A stretch of DNA of 64,000 bases from Acinetobacter sp. (GTDB taxonomy: Bacteria; Pseudomonadota; Gammaproteobacteria; Pseudomonadales; Moraxellaceae), in the NCBI GenBank assembly GCA_031277915.1, contig JAITLL010000047.1, positions 100,647-164,646 on the forward strand, given 5' to 3'. The first letter of the stretch is position 1. Every line of letters starts with the position of its first letter. The notes under the pieces were generated by a model that worked only from the letters and a program-made list of their open reading frames with translations, searched no databases and was not told where the DNA came from. The position numbers and the translations under genes are program-made. This document shows, one piece after another, positions 33,032 to 41,424 of this stretch.

Positions 33032-34711
33032 ATGGAAGGATCAGTTCAGAATAAAGAACGGTTATGGACAAAGCGGCGTCATGCCAAACAACTAAAACTA
33101 GAGATGGCAAACCAATATACCGATGGTGTGGTTATTCCAACTCAAGACATTATTAAAGTTTTAGAAACCTTAATTACACCGGGTGACAAAGTTGTACTCG
33201 AAGGAAATAACCAAAAGCAGGCAGATTTCCTTTCGCGTTCTTTAGCACAAACCAACCCAGATGTTTTATATGATTTACATATGATCATGCCAAGTGTTGG
33301 GCGTTCGGAACATCTTGACCTATTTGAAAAAGGCATTGCGCGTAAACTCGATTTTTCTTTTGCTGGCCCACAAAGTTTACGTATTAGTCAGTTAATTGAA
33401 GATGGGCTGCTAGAGATTGGTGCGATTCATACTTATATCGAACTATATTCACGTTTGGTGGTCGACCTCATTCCAAATGTGGTGCTCTCAGCTGGTTTTA
33501 TGGCTGACCGTCAAGGCAATATCTATACGGGCCCAAGTACCGAAGATTCCCCAGCACTTATTGAACCTGCGGCTTTTAGTGACGGTATTGTGATTGTTCA
33601 AGTCAATGAATTGGTTGATGACGTCTCAGAGTTACCACGTGTCGATATTCCTGCTTCTTGGGTGGATTATGTAGTGGTTGCAGACCAGCCATTTTATATC
33701 GAACCGTTATTTACTCGTGACCCGAAACATATCAAGCCTGTGCACATACTCATGGCGATGATGGCAATTCGCGGAATTTATGAAAAGCATAATGTGCAAT
33801 CGTTAAATCATGGCATTGGTTTTAACACTGCGGCAATTGAACTGATTTTACCGACCTATGGCGAGTCTTTAGGTTTAAAAGGAAAAATTTGCCGAAACTG
33901 GACACTGAATCCGCATCCAACCTTAATTCCAGCGATTGAAACAGGTTGGGTTGAAAGCGTGCATTGCTTTGGTACCGAACTGGGTATGGAAAAATATGTT
34001 GCAGCTCGTCCTGATGTGTTCTTTACAGGACGTGATGGTGCTTTACGTTCCAACCGCATGATGTGTCAGCTCGCGGGTCAGTACGCCGTTGATCTATTTA
34101 TTGGCGCAACTTTGCAAGTTGATGGTATGGGACATTCTTCGACTGTTACCAAAGGCCGTTTGGCTGGTTTCGGTGGTGCACCAAATATGGGACATGATCC
34201 ACGCGGACGTCGTCACGATACGCCAGCATGGTTAGATATGCGTTTGCAAGGTGCTAATGAAACAGATACCTATTTGGCACGTGGTAAAAAACTCGTTGTG
34301 CAAATGGTGGAAACTTTCCAAGAGGGCGGTAAGCCGACTTTTGTGGAGCGTCTTGATGCGATTGATGTTGCTAAAACAGCAGGCCTACCTTTAGCACCGA
34401 TCATGATTTATGGTGATGATGTGACCCATTTACTCACCGAAGAAGGCATTGCTTATCTATATAAAGCAAGCAGCCAAGAAGAGCGCCAAGCCATGATTGC
34501 TGCGGTGGCAGGCGTGACCAGTATTGGTTTAACTCAAGACCCTAAAATAACCGCACGTTTAAGAAGCGAAGGTCTAGTGGTATTCCCTGAAGATTTAGGT
34601 ATTCGCCGCACCGATGCAACACGTGAGCTTTTAGCTGCAAAAAATATTGCCGACTTGGTGACATGGTCAGATGGTTTATATCAACCCCCTGCAAAATTCA
34701 GGAGTTGGTAA
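33032..34711 (+). CDS. mdcA: Malonate decarboxylase alpha subunit (acetyl-ACP:malonate ACP transferase)
   Basis: This 559-residue CoA-transferase-like subunit exchanges acetyl for malonyl on the dedicated acyl carrier protein MdcC. It has the normal family length and recognisable MdcA segments (TRRHAKQLKLE at the N terminus, TGRDGALRSNRMMCQLAGQYA, GGAPNMGHDPRGRRHDTPAW). It is the first gene of the cluster mdcABCDEGHLM, which together turns malonate into acetate and CO2. AGGTAAG lies just upstream of the ATG. The last codons overlap the start of mdcB by one base. Confidence 0.95.
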   Translation: MEGSVQNKERLWTKRRHAKQLKLEMANQYTDGVVIPTQDIIKVLETLITPGDKVVLEGNNQKQADFLSRSLAQTNPDVLYDLHMIMPSVGRSEHLDLFEKGIARKLDFSFAGPQSLRISQLIEDGLLEIGAIHTYIELYSRLVVDLIPNVVLSAGFMADRQGNIYTGPSTEDSPALIEPAAFSDGIVIVQVNELVDDVSELPRVDIPASWVDYVVVADQPFYIEPLFTRDPKHIKPVHILMAMMAIRGIYEKHNVQSLNHGIGFNTAAIELILPTYGESLGLKGKICRNWTLNPHPTLIPAIETGWVESVHCFGTELGMEKYVAARPDVFFTGRDGALRSNRMMCQLAGQYAVDLFIGATLQVDGMGHSSTVTKGRLAGFGGAPNMGHDPRGRRHDTPAWLDMRLQGANETDTYLARGKKLVVQMVETFQEGGKPTFVERLDAIDVAKTAGLPLAPIMIYGDDVTHLLTEEGIAYLYKASSQEERQAMIAAVAGVTSIGLTQDPKITARLRSEGLVVFPEDLGIRRTDATRELLAAKNIADLVTWSDGLYQPPAKFRSW

Positions 34712-35595
34712 TGATGGCACAATTTCAATATCAAACACTTAGCGATAGCCAGTTTTTAGCAGATATGGCGGTCGAGGCTTTGATTGATGAAGTTAATCTG
34801 ACGCCTAAACCAGCTTTGGTTGATCGCCGTGGCAGTGGTGCACATGATGACCTAACTTTGGACTTAATGGAGCGCTCTGCGAAAAGTTTAGGGCCCATGT
34901 TTGAGGCAATGGCCCAAGCTGCAAAGCATCATGGAAAAGTCTGTTTGGCCTTGCGTGAAGACATTGGAGAAATTGGTCGCCAAGGTGAAAACACCATGAT
35001 GTTGGCGACAGATGGTGTCAACACACACCGCGGAGCAATTTGGGCATTGGGTTTAATGGTAACGGCAGCAGCATTAGCACGCAGTAATCAGCAATATTTA
35101 TCGGCTGTTGAGCTATGCCATTTAGCAGGCCAGCTTGCTCAGCTTGAAGATCGCTTTATTCCAAAGCAGGTTTTAAGTCATGGTCAGCAAGTACAAAAGA
35201 AATTAGGCATCTTAGGTGCGAAAGAACAGGCACAACAAGGTTTTCCAACTATTGTGAATTTTGGTTTAAAGCAACTTCATCAAAGTCGTAGTAAACCCAT
35301 GAAAGAAGAGTTTGCGCGTTTAGATGCCTTACTTGCCATGATGACTGATCTGACCGATACATGTGTGCTTTATCGCTCTGGAACATCTGGTTTAAAGCGT
35401 ATGCAACAAGGTGCTCAGCAAGTACTGGATTTGGGCGGTAGCTCAAGCTTAGAAGGTCGACGTGCTTTGCATCTTTTAGAGATAGATCTGCTTCGGATGA
35501 GGGCTTCTGCTGGTGGTGCCGCAGATTTGTTGGCAGCAACACTATTTATAGATCGTGTTGAGCAGTCATCTGGAAAAAATAAAAAGGGATTTTGA
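34711..35595 (+). CDS. mdcB: Triphosphoribosyl-dephospho-CoA synthase
   Basis: This CitG-like enzyme of about 294 residues makes the precursor of the MdcC prosthetic group from ATP and dephospho-CoA. Diagnostic stretches are EVNLTPKPALVDRRGSGAHD, REDIGEIGRQGENTMMLATD and GVNTHRGAIWALGL. The ATG at 34711 overlaps the mdcA stop in a TAATG; a second ATG follows at 34714. It works with MdcG, further down the same operon, to modify MdcC. Confidence 0.93.
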   Translation: MMAQFQYQTLSDSQFLADMAVEALIDEVNLTPKPALVDRRGSGAHDDLTLDLMERSAKSLGPMFEAMAQAAKHHGKVCLALREDIGEIGRQGENTMMLATDGVNTHRGAIWALGLMVTAAALARSNQQYLSAVELCHLAGQLAQLEDRFIPKQVLSHGQQVQKKLGILGAKEQAQQGFPTIVNFGLKQLHQSRSKPMKEEFARLDALLAMMTDLTDTCVLYRSGTSGLKRMQQGAQQVLDLGGSSSLEGRRALHLLEIDLLRMRASAGGAADLLAATLFIDRVEQSSGKNKKGF

Positions 35596-35597
35596 TT

Positions 35598-35897
35598 ATG
35601 GAAACACTTCATTTTGAATTTGTGGCCACAGAGCCACCGATAAAAAAAGCGTTGGTAGGATGTGTTGGCTCGGGTGATTTAGAAATTTTGATGGAACCGG
35701 GCGAAACAGGAAAAGCTTCTATTCACGTGGTGACTTCGGTAGATGGCAGTGCAGCACGTTGGCACAATCTTTTTGAACGAATTTTTACTGCGCAAATACC
35801 GCCAGCGGTCAATATTGATATTCATGACTTTGGTGCAACTCCCGGTGTCGTTCGTTTACGTCTGGAACAAGCATTGGAGGAGATTGCTCATGACTGA
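35598..35897 (+). CDS. mdcC: Malonate decarboxylase acyl carrier protein (delta subunit)
   Basis: This 99-residue carrier protein carries a 2'-(5''-phosphoribosyl)-3'-dephospho-CoA group. The attachment serine is in GCVGSGDLE at residue 25, the same position as reported for Klebsiella MdcC. The ATG at 35598 is preceded by an AAAAAGGG stretch and lies 2 bases after the mdcB stop. It overlaps mdcD by 8 bases. Confidence 0.93.
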   Translation: METLHFEFVATEPPIKKALVGCVGSGDLEILMEPGETGKASIHVVTSVDGSAARWHNLFERIFTAQIPPAVNIDIHDFGATPGVVRLRLEQALEEIAHD

Positions 35898-36741
35898 TAT
35901 TCAAAGCTTGTTAAATAAACAAGATTTTATTGAACTTAGTGCAAGAGAACGTGCGAAAGCTCTGTTAGATGCTGGTTCTTACAAAGAATTACTCGACCCA
36001 TTTGCACGTGTTATGTCGCCTTGGCTCGTTAAGCAAAATATTGTGCCGCAAGCCGATGATGGTGTGGTGATTGCAAAAGGATCTATTCAAGAACGCCCAG
36101 TGGTTTTAATTTCAATTGAAGGTTTATTTCAAGGTGGAAGTTTAGGCGAGGTGGGTGGTGCCAAAATTGCAGGTGCCTTAGAACTTGCAGTTGAAGACAA
36201 TCTGAAAGGGATTCCAACAGCGGCAATTTTATTGTTAGAGACGGGCGGCGTTCGCTTACAAGAAGCAAATTTAGGTTTGGCTGCAATTGCTGAAATTCAG
36301 GCTGCAATTGTGAACTTACGGCAGTATCAACCCGTGATTGCTGTGGTCGCAGGCAGTGTAGGGTGCTTTGGTGGCATGTCAATTGCGGCTGGTCTATGTA
36401 GCTATATTGTAATGACACAAGAAGGACGTTTAGGCTTAAATGGCCCGCAAGTGATTGAACAAGAAGCTGGTGTTCAAGAATATAATGCCAAAGATCGTCC
36501 ATTTATATGGAGTATTACAGGTGGTAATCCGCGCTTCGCTAGTGGTTTGGCAGATGCTTATGTAGACGATGATCGTCAAAAAATTCGTCAGCAAGTTATC
36601 GATTATTTAATCCAAGGCGTGCCTCATCAGCATCGTAGTTCAAATTACTCATTCTATTTAGCGAAGCTACAACAAGTCGATACTGCTGAGCAAATTACTC
36701 CAGCACAGGTTCAGGCTTTGTATCAAGGAGAGCAAGCATGA
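35890..36741 (+). CDS. mdcD: Malonate decarboxylase beta subunit
   Basis: This 283-residue carboxyltransferase-fold subunit, with MdcE, decarboxylates malonyl-ACP to acetyl-ACP. Typical segments are FIELSARERAKALLDAGSY, EGLFQGGSLGEVGGAKIAGA and GSVGCFGGMSIAAGLCSY, which include an oxyanion-type glycine-rich loop. The ATG at 35890 overlaps the end of mdcC by 8 bases and was preferred over in-frame upstream ATGs that would run through mdcC. It overlaps mdcE by 4 bases. Confidence 0.94.
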   Translation: MTDIQSLLNKQDFIELSARERAKALLDAGSYKELLDPFARVMSPWLVKQNIVPQADDGVVIAKGSIQERPVVLISIEGLFQGGSLGEVGGAKIAGALELAVEDNLKGIPTAAILLLETGGVRLQEANLGLAAIAEIQAAIVNLRQYQPVIAVVAGSVGCFGGMSIAAGLCSYIVMTQEGRLGLNGPQVIEQEAGVQEYNAKDRPFIWSITGGNPRFASGLADAYVDDDRQKIRQQVIDYLIQGVPHQHRSSNYSFYLAKLQQVDTAEQITPAQVQALYQGEQA

Positions 36742-37565
36742 ATATCGCCGTTGATACATTAAAAGCATCTACACGTGGTGCACATTGGTTTAAAGCATTC
36801 ACACAGGGTTTTAAGACGGTTGAAGGTTTTCCAGCTTCAGTTTGGGTGGCCGATGGTCAAATTGATCAGCAAGCGGTACGTGTGGTTGCTGTCGTTCAAG
36901 ACAGTAATAATTTGTTCCCACGCGCGAGACAAGGTGAAGTTGGGCTGCTAGAAGGCTGGAGTTTAGCAAAAGCGGTTGATGACGTGATTCAAGCCGATGT
37001 TCATTCAGAAACTAAACGCGGCATTTTATGCTTGGTTGATGTGCCAAGTCAGGCCTATGGGCGCCGTGAAGAATTATTGGGTATTCATCAAGCTTTAGCG
37101 GGTGCAGTAGATAGTTATGCCAGAGCCAGATTGGCAGGCCATCCTGTTGTCAGTTTATTGGTTGGTAAATCGATGTCGGGTGCTTTCTTGGCGCATGGAT
37201 ACCAAGCCAATCGTATTATTGCCTTAAAAGATTCAGGTGTTATGGTGCATGCGATGGGTAAGGAATCTGCTGCACGCGTTACCTTACGGTCGGTTGATGA
37301 GTTAGAGCAATTGGCATCAAGCATTCCTCCAATGGCTTATGACATTGAAAGTTATGCAACGCTGGGTTTGTTATCTGAACTGTTATCTGTTGAAAACCCT
37401 GAACAACCGACAACCGATGATCTACTGTTAGCGAAACAGGTGGTTGCTCAAGCATTTAAAGAAATTAATGCTGATCAATCTAGAGGATTGGAACAAAGGC
37501 TTCACGGCAAAAACCGTCAAATGTCTAAAAAGGTCCGTGAATTATTGCGCGAGCAATGGTCATGA
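36738..37565 (+). CDS. mdcE: Malonate decarboxylase gamma subunit
   Basis: This 275-residue partner of MdcD in the decarboxylase active site belongs to the same carboxyltransferase superfamily. Visible family stretches include RGILCLVDVPSQAYGRREEL, GHPVVSLLVGKSMSGAFLAH and VMVHAMGKESAARVT. It begins in an ATGA overlap with mdcD and ends in an ATGA overlap with mdcG, a strongly coupled arrangement. Confidence 0.94.
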   Translation: MNIAVDTLKASTRGAHWFKAFTQGFKTVEGFPASVWVADGQIDQQAVRVVAVVQDSNNLFPRARQGEVGLLEGWSLAKAVDDVIQADVHSETKRGILCLVDVPSQAYGRREELLGIHQALAGAVDSYARARLAGHPVVSLLVGKSMSGAFLAHGYQANRIIALKDSGVMVHAMGKESAARVTLRSVDELEQLASSIPPMAYDIESYATLGLLSELLSVENPEQPTTDDLLLAKQVVAQAFKEINADQSRGLEQRLHGKNRQMSKKVRELLREQWS

Positions 37566-38164
37566 AACTTGAGCTTGAAGCCCATGATTTACTGTGGGGC
37601 ATGATGGTCGATTGCTTGGCCGATGATGCTCCACTTTGGGTGAAAGAGGTTTTGCTACGAGGCGATCCTGTTGTAGTTCGGCGTGCAATTACTCCTGTAA
37701 ATCAGGTGGCTGTGGGTGTAAGAGGACAATTTCGTTATCAACGATATGCTGCGCAAATGCCAAGAATTGCTATTAGCAAACAGCTTAAACCCGAAGCGCT
37801 GACAGAAGTAAATCCTAGTCATTTTAAACACTTGGCAGAGCATTTACAGAACATTTCCAACATCATGAAATGTTTTGCAGGATGTTGGGGATATACAGGA
37901 AGTTTCGGCTTTGAACTGGCAACTGGCATTGAGACAGTAACTGAGCAAAGTGACATTGATTTGTTGATTCGAGCTGAACAGCCTTTTAGCAAAATGCAGG
38001 CGATTGAGCTACTCGAAAATTTTCAGCAAGTAGGGCTGAATGTGGATATACAGCTTCAACTTCCACAAGGTGGTTTGGCGTTAAAAGAATGGGCTGGGAA
38101 CAGTGAAAAAGTTCTATTAAAACGTTCTGATGGTGCTGTTTTAGTAGCAAACCCATGGAATTAG
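37562..38164 (+). CDS. mdcG: Phosphoribosyl-dephospho-CoA transferase (MdcG)
   Basis: This nucleotidyltransferase-like enzyme of about 200 residues attaches the phosphoribosyl-dephospho-CoA group to MdcC. The likely metal-binding acidic motif is EQSDIDLLIRAE (about residues 126-137), with the upstream GSFGFELATG strand. The ATG at 37562 lies in a 4-base overlap with mdcE and was preferred over the ATG two codons upstream. Confidence 0.92.
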   Translation: MKLELEAHDLLWGMMVDCLADDAPLWVKEVLLRGDPVVVRRAITPVNQVAVGVRGQFRYQRYAAQMPRIAISKQLKPEALTEVNPSHFKHLAEHLQNISNIMKCFAGCWGYTGSFGFELATGIETVTEQSDIDLLIRAEQPFSKMQAIELLENFQQVGLNVDIQLQLPQGGLALKEWAGNSEKVLLKRSDGAVLVANPWN

Positions 38165-38176
38165 GGAATAGATATC

Positions 38177-39115
38177 ATGGCTTCAATTTGGGTATATCCG
38201 GGACAAGGTGTGCAACGAAGCAATATGTTGCACAACTTACCTCAAACCGCTCTGGTTAAAGAACACCTTGAGCGTGCATCGAATGCACTCAAAGAAGATG
38301 TCTTGATGTTGGATAGTTCGGCTGCATTGCAATCGACACGTGCGGTACAGCTTTGTTTACTGATTTCAGGTGTAGTGAGTTCTGCACTATTAACTGCGGA
38401 AAACTTAACGCCTGATTATGTTGCGGGTCTATCGATTGGTGCATGGTCGGCTGCGGTTGTAGCAGGAGTTTTAGCCTTTGAGGATGCCGTTCGCTTGGTT
38501 GCCTATCGAGGTGAACTCATGCAAAACGCCTATCCAACAGGCTATGGTATGACTGCCCTGATTGGTACAGACCGTGCAGCTGTTGAAAGATGGGTCAAAC
38601 AAATTTATGAAATAGCGCCAGAGGTGTTTGTTGCAAATATTAATGCACATAACCAGATCGTTATTTCAGGAAGCTTTGAAGCCATGAACCAAGTTGCTGT
38701 TTTGGCAAGGCAACAAGGCGTGGTGGCAAAAAAATTAGATGTATCGGTGCCATCGCACTGTGAATTATTAAGTCAGCAAGCAACGCAACTTGCAGCGTCT
38801 ATGGAGGGAGTGACTTTAAAGCAGCCTAAAATACGTTATTTAAGTGGTACAACGGCTCGTACGCTTAGCAAGCCAGAACAGATTGGTGATGACTTGGCTT
38901 TTAATATGAGTCGAACTGTAGATTGGGAAAGTACCATCCAAGCTGCATGGGAGCGAGGTGTGAGGTTACAGATCGAAGCTTTGCCGGGAACGGTGCTTAC
39001 TACACTTGCACGCCGAACATTTAAAGAAGGAACCGTGTTGTCATTTCAAGGGACACGCATAGACAGTATTCAGATGGCAATGCAAAAAGAACAGGCAAAT
39101 TGTTTTTCTTTTTGA
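38177..39115 (+). CDS. mdcH: Malonyl-CoA:ACP transacylase of malonate decarboxylase (epsilon subunit)
   Basis: This 312-residue FabD-like acyltransferase primes the carrier by loading malonyl from malonyl-CoA. The oxyanion motif YPGQGVQ is at residues ~7-13, the nucleophile serine is in GLSIG (S86), and the histidine of the dyad is in NINAHNQIVISG. It follows mdcG by 12 bases and precedes the transporter genes. Confidence 0.93.
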   Translation: MASIWVYPGQGVQRSNMLHNLPQTALVKEHLERASNALKEDVLMLDSSAALQSTRAVQLCLLISGVVSSALLTAENLTPDYVAGLSIGAWSAAVVAGVLAFEDAVRLVAYRGELMQNAYPTGYGMTALIGTDRAAVERWVKQIYEIAPEVFVANINAHNQIVISGSFEAMNQVAVLARQQGVVAKKLDVSVPSHCELLSQQATQLAASMEGVTLKQPKIRYLSGTTARTLSKPEQIGDDLAFNMSRTVDWESTIQAAWERGVRLQIEALPGTVLTTLARRTFKEGTVLSFQGTRIDSIQMAMQKEQANCFSF

Positions 39116-39163
39116 GGCAGATTTTACAAAAGCATAAATGATCCAAGGATATGAGGGATTGTC

Positions 39164-39580
39164 ATGATTATATATGGAGTTGGTTTACTCGCACTTTGCA
39201 CCTTGGTAGGTGTTATTGTTGGCGATCTGTTGGGCGTTTTATTGGGTGTAAAGTCCAATGTTGGTGGCGTGGGTATCGCCATGATTTTACTCATTTGTAT
39301 ACGGTTATGGATGGAAAAACGTGGTGTTATGACAGTTGAAACCGAAAAAGGCGTTTCATTCTGGGGCACCATGTATATTCCTGTTGTTGTTGCTATGGCA
39401 GCACAACAAAATGTGGTTACAGCATTATCTAGTGGACATATGGCACTCTTTGCGGCGGTAGTTTCGGTTGTCGTTTGTACATTTACGATTGCAGGTTTAA
39501 GTCGTTATAACAAAGCAAGCCCTTTACCTAAGGAAGAAGACACCACATTAAACCGCATTGGAGGCAAAGTTCATGGTTGA
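39164..39580 (+). CDS. mdcL: Malonate transporter subunit MdcL (MadL-like)
   Basis: This 138-residue membrane protein has about four hydrophobic helices (first at residues ~1-25, others near 30-50, 60-85 and 88-112). It belongs to the MadL family, whose two-gene partner is MadM. Together they form a sodium- or proton-coupled malonate importer. It overlaps mdcM by 8 bases. Confidence 0.92.
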   Translation: MIIYGVGLLALCTLVGVIVGDLLGVLLGVKSNVGGVGIAMILLICIRLWMEKRGVMTVETEKGVSFWGTMYIPVVVAMAAQQNVVTALSSGHMALFAAVVSVVVCTFTIAGLSRYNKASPLPKEEDTTLNRIGGKVHG

Positions 39581-40337
39581 ATTATTATTAAAAGACTTAA
39601 CCCATTTAGGTTTAATTACAGCTTTCGCCTTAATTGCTTTAATTATGTGGCTGTCGACCAAGCTATCTAAATATTTAACCAAGGGACGAGTGCATGCTTC
39701 AGCAATTGCCATTGTGATTGGTTTAATCTTGGCATGGTTTGGCGGAAAAATGACAGGCGGTGAAAAGGGCATAACCGATCTTGCGCTCTTTACTGGTGTC
39801 GGACTCATGGGCGGTGCAATGCTTCGTGACTTTACTATTGTCGCAACTGCATTTGAGGTACAGGCGACTGAGGCGAAAAAAGCCGGATTTATTGGCGCCT
39901 TCTCTTTATTTCTCGGAACCATTTTGCCATTTATTGTCGGTTGTATGTTTGCATGGATTTTTGGCTATCGTGATGCAGTAAGTATTACCACAATTGGCGC
40001 AGGTGCAGTGACTTATATTGTAGGGCCAGTTACGGGTGCTGCCATTGGTGCGAGTTCTGAGGTCATGGCGCTCTCAATTGCAACAGGGCTGGTGAAAGCA
40101 ATTTGTGTAATGGTTTCAACACCGCTGACCGCAAAATTTATGGGATTAGACAATCCACGTTCTGCCATGATTTTTGGTGGCTTAGCAGGAACTGTAAGTG
40201 GTGTGTCAGCTGGTTTAGCAGCTACAGATCGCCGTTTAGTGCCTTACGGTGCGCTCACAGCAACGTTCCATACAGGTCTTGGCTGCTTAATGGGGCCGAC
40301 TGTTTTGTTCTTTGCTGTTAAAGCTTTAGTCGGTTAA
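39573..40337 (+). CDS. mdcM: Malonate transporter subunit MdcM (MadM-like)
   Basis: This 254-residue polytopic membrane protein has about seven hydrophobic helices and MadM-type segments (GLMGGAMLRDFTIVATAFEV, TIGAGAVTYIVGPVTGAAIG, AKFMGLDNPRSAMIFGGLAG). The ATG at 39573 is preceded by GAGG and overlaps mdcL. It is the last gene of the malonate operon and is followed by a strong terminator. Confidence 0.93.
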   Translation: MVELLLKDLTHLGLITAFALIALIMWLSTKLSKYLTKGRVHASAIAIVIGLILAWFGGKMTGGEKGITDLALFTGVGLMGGAMLRDFTIVATAFEVQATEAKKAGFIGAFSLFLGTILPFIVGCMFAWIFGYRDAVSITTIGAGAVTYIVGPVTGAAIGASSEVMALSIATGLVKAICVMVSTPLTAKFMGLDNPRSAMIFGGLAGTVSGVSAGLAATDRRLVPYGALTATFHTGLGCLMGPTVLFFAVKALVG

Positions 40338-40357
40338 TCAATATTTAATACTCAGCC

Positions 40358-40393
40358 AAAAAGACCGTTGTTAGTAGCAACGGTCTTTTTTAT
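40358..40393. terminator. Bidirectional Rho-independent terminator between mdcM and mdcR
   Basis: AAAAAGACCGTTG (40358-40370) pairs perfectly with CAACGGTCTTTTT (40378-40390), a 13-base stem with a 7-base loop. Runs of A before and T after allow it to act in both directions. The stop codon of the convergent regulator gene falls in the loop. Confidence 0.92.
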
Positions 40394-41306
40394 TTTTGAA
40401 ATTAGAGGCAAACATTCGACATTCAGCAATCAGAGCAAGTAAGTTTGGATCGCGCTCTTTACTTTTTAAAAAGACGAGACCAATTTCTTGTTGCATGTGA
40501 TATTGCTGTTTGAGCGGAATAAGTTTAACAGAACTTTCATAAACCGCAGAAATACGACCGGGTAGTAGAGCAAAACCGACGCCAGAGCTGACCATACTAA
40601 TTAGGGTAAAAATATCATTAACTTGTAAAGCAACTTTAGGTGAAAAACCAGCTTTTTTAAAAATGATGTCGCTGTCGTTATGAGTTGCAAAACCTTTAGT
40701 TAAAGTTAGAAAAGTTTCTTCCTTTAAAAGACTTAAATCAATGTCTTTAAAATCGGCATATTTTGAATCTTTATTGACTGCCAGAAAGATATCGTCTGAA
40801 AACATCGGCAAAATTTCAAAGTCATCATCTTGAGTGGTTTCATTTAAAGCTACGATAATGGCATCAAGCTCGGTTGCCTTAAGCTTTTTCACCAAGTCCT
40901 GATTTGAACTCAGCAACAGTTGAATATCAAGCTCACTACGTCTGAGTTTAAGACCGCTAATCACATTTGGAATCGTATTTACAGTTAGAGAATAAAGAGA
41001 ACCTAAATGTAAGACCTTGGCTGCAAAACCAGCGGCTTCTCTAGTTTTATTTACGGTAATAAAAATGTCTTGTACGATTTTTTGCGCCCGCTCTTCAAAC
41101 ACATAAGCACTTTTTAAAGGAATCAGGTTACGGCCTTCATTTTTAAAAAGAGGACAACGTAAAGCACTTTCTAAAGAGTGAAGTGCTTTGTGAACACTGA
41201 CATTGCTCAGCTCCATTTCTGTTGCTGTTTTAGACAAGTTACCACAGCGCATAAAAGCTAAAAAAATCTGTATTTTTTTAAGGGTGAGTTCTTCATCAAT
41301 TTCCAT
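40371..41306 (-). CDS. mdcR: LysR-family malonate utilisation regulator (MdcR-like)
   Basis: This 311-residue LysR protein has an unusual N-terminal sequence (LTLKKIQIFLAFMRCGNLSK, then SNVSVHKALHSLESALRCPL, about residues 8-52). It resembles regulators annotated for malonate utilisation rather than generic LysR proteins. Its convergent position at the end of the mdc cluster supports that. It would respond to malonate or malonyl-CoA. The assignment to MdcR is from remembered family sequence plus context and is not certain. Confidence 0.78.
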   Translation of the reverse strand: MEIDEELTLKKIQIFLAFMRCGNLSKTATEMELSNVSVHKALHSLESALRCPLFKNEGRNLIPLKSAYVFEERAQKIVQDIFITVNKTREAAGFAAKVLHLGSLYSLTVNTIPNVISGLKLRRSELDIQLLLSSNQDLVKKLKATELDAIIVALNETTQDDDFEILPMFSDDIFLAVNKDSKYADFKDIDLSLLKEETFLTLTKGFATHNDSDIIFKKAGFSPKVALQVNDIFTLISMVSSGVGFALLPGRISAVYESSVKLIPLKQQYHMQQEIGLVFLKSKERDPNLLALIAECRMFASNFKNKKDRCY

Positions 41307-41424
41307 ATAAATACCTTGAACCTGTTTCCCTTAAAACTATCGATTTGAACTATCAAGTTACCATAAAATAAAGACCATAGAATTGTGCTTAGGTCGAAGG
41401 GTTGATTGATGAACCTGTTTTATC

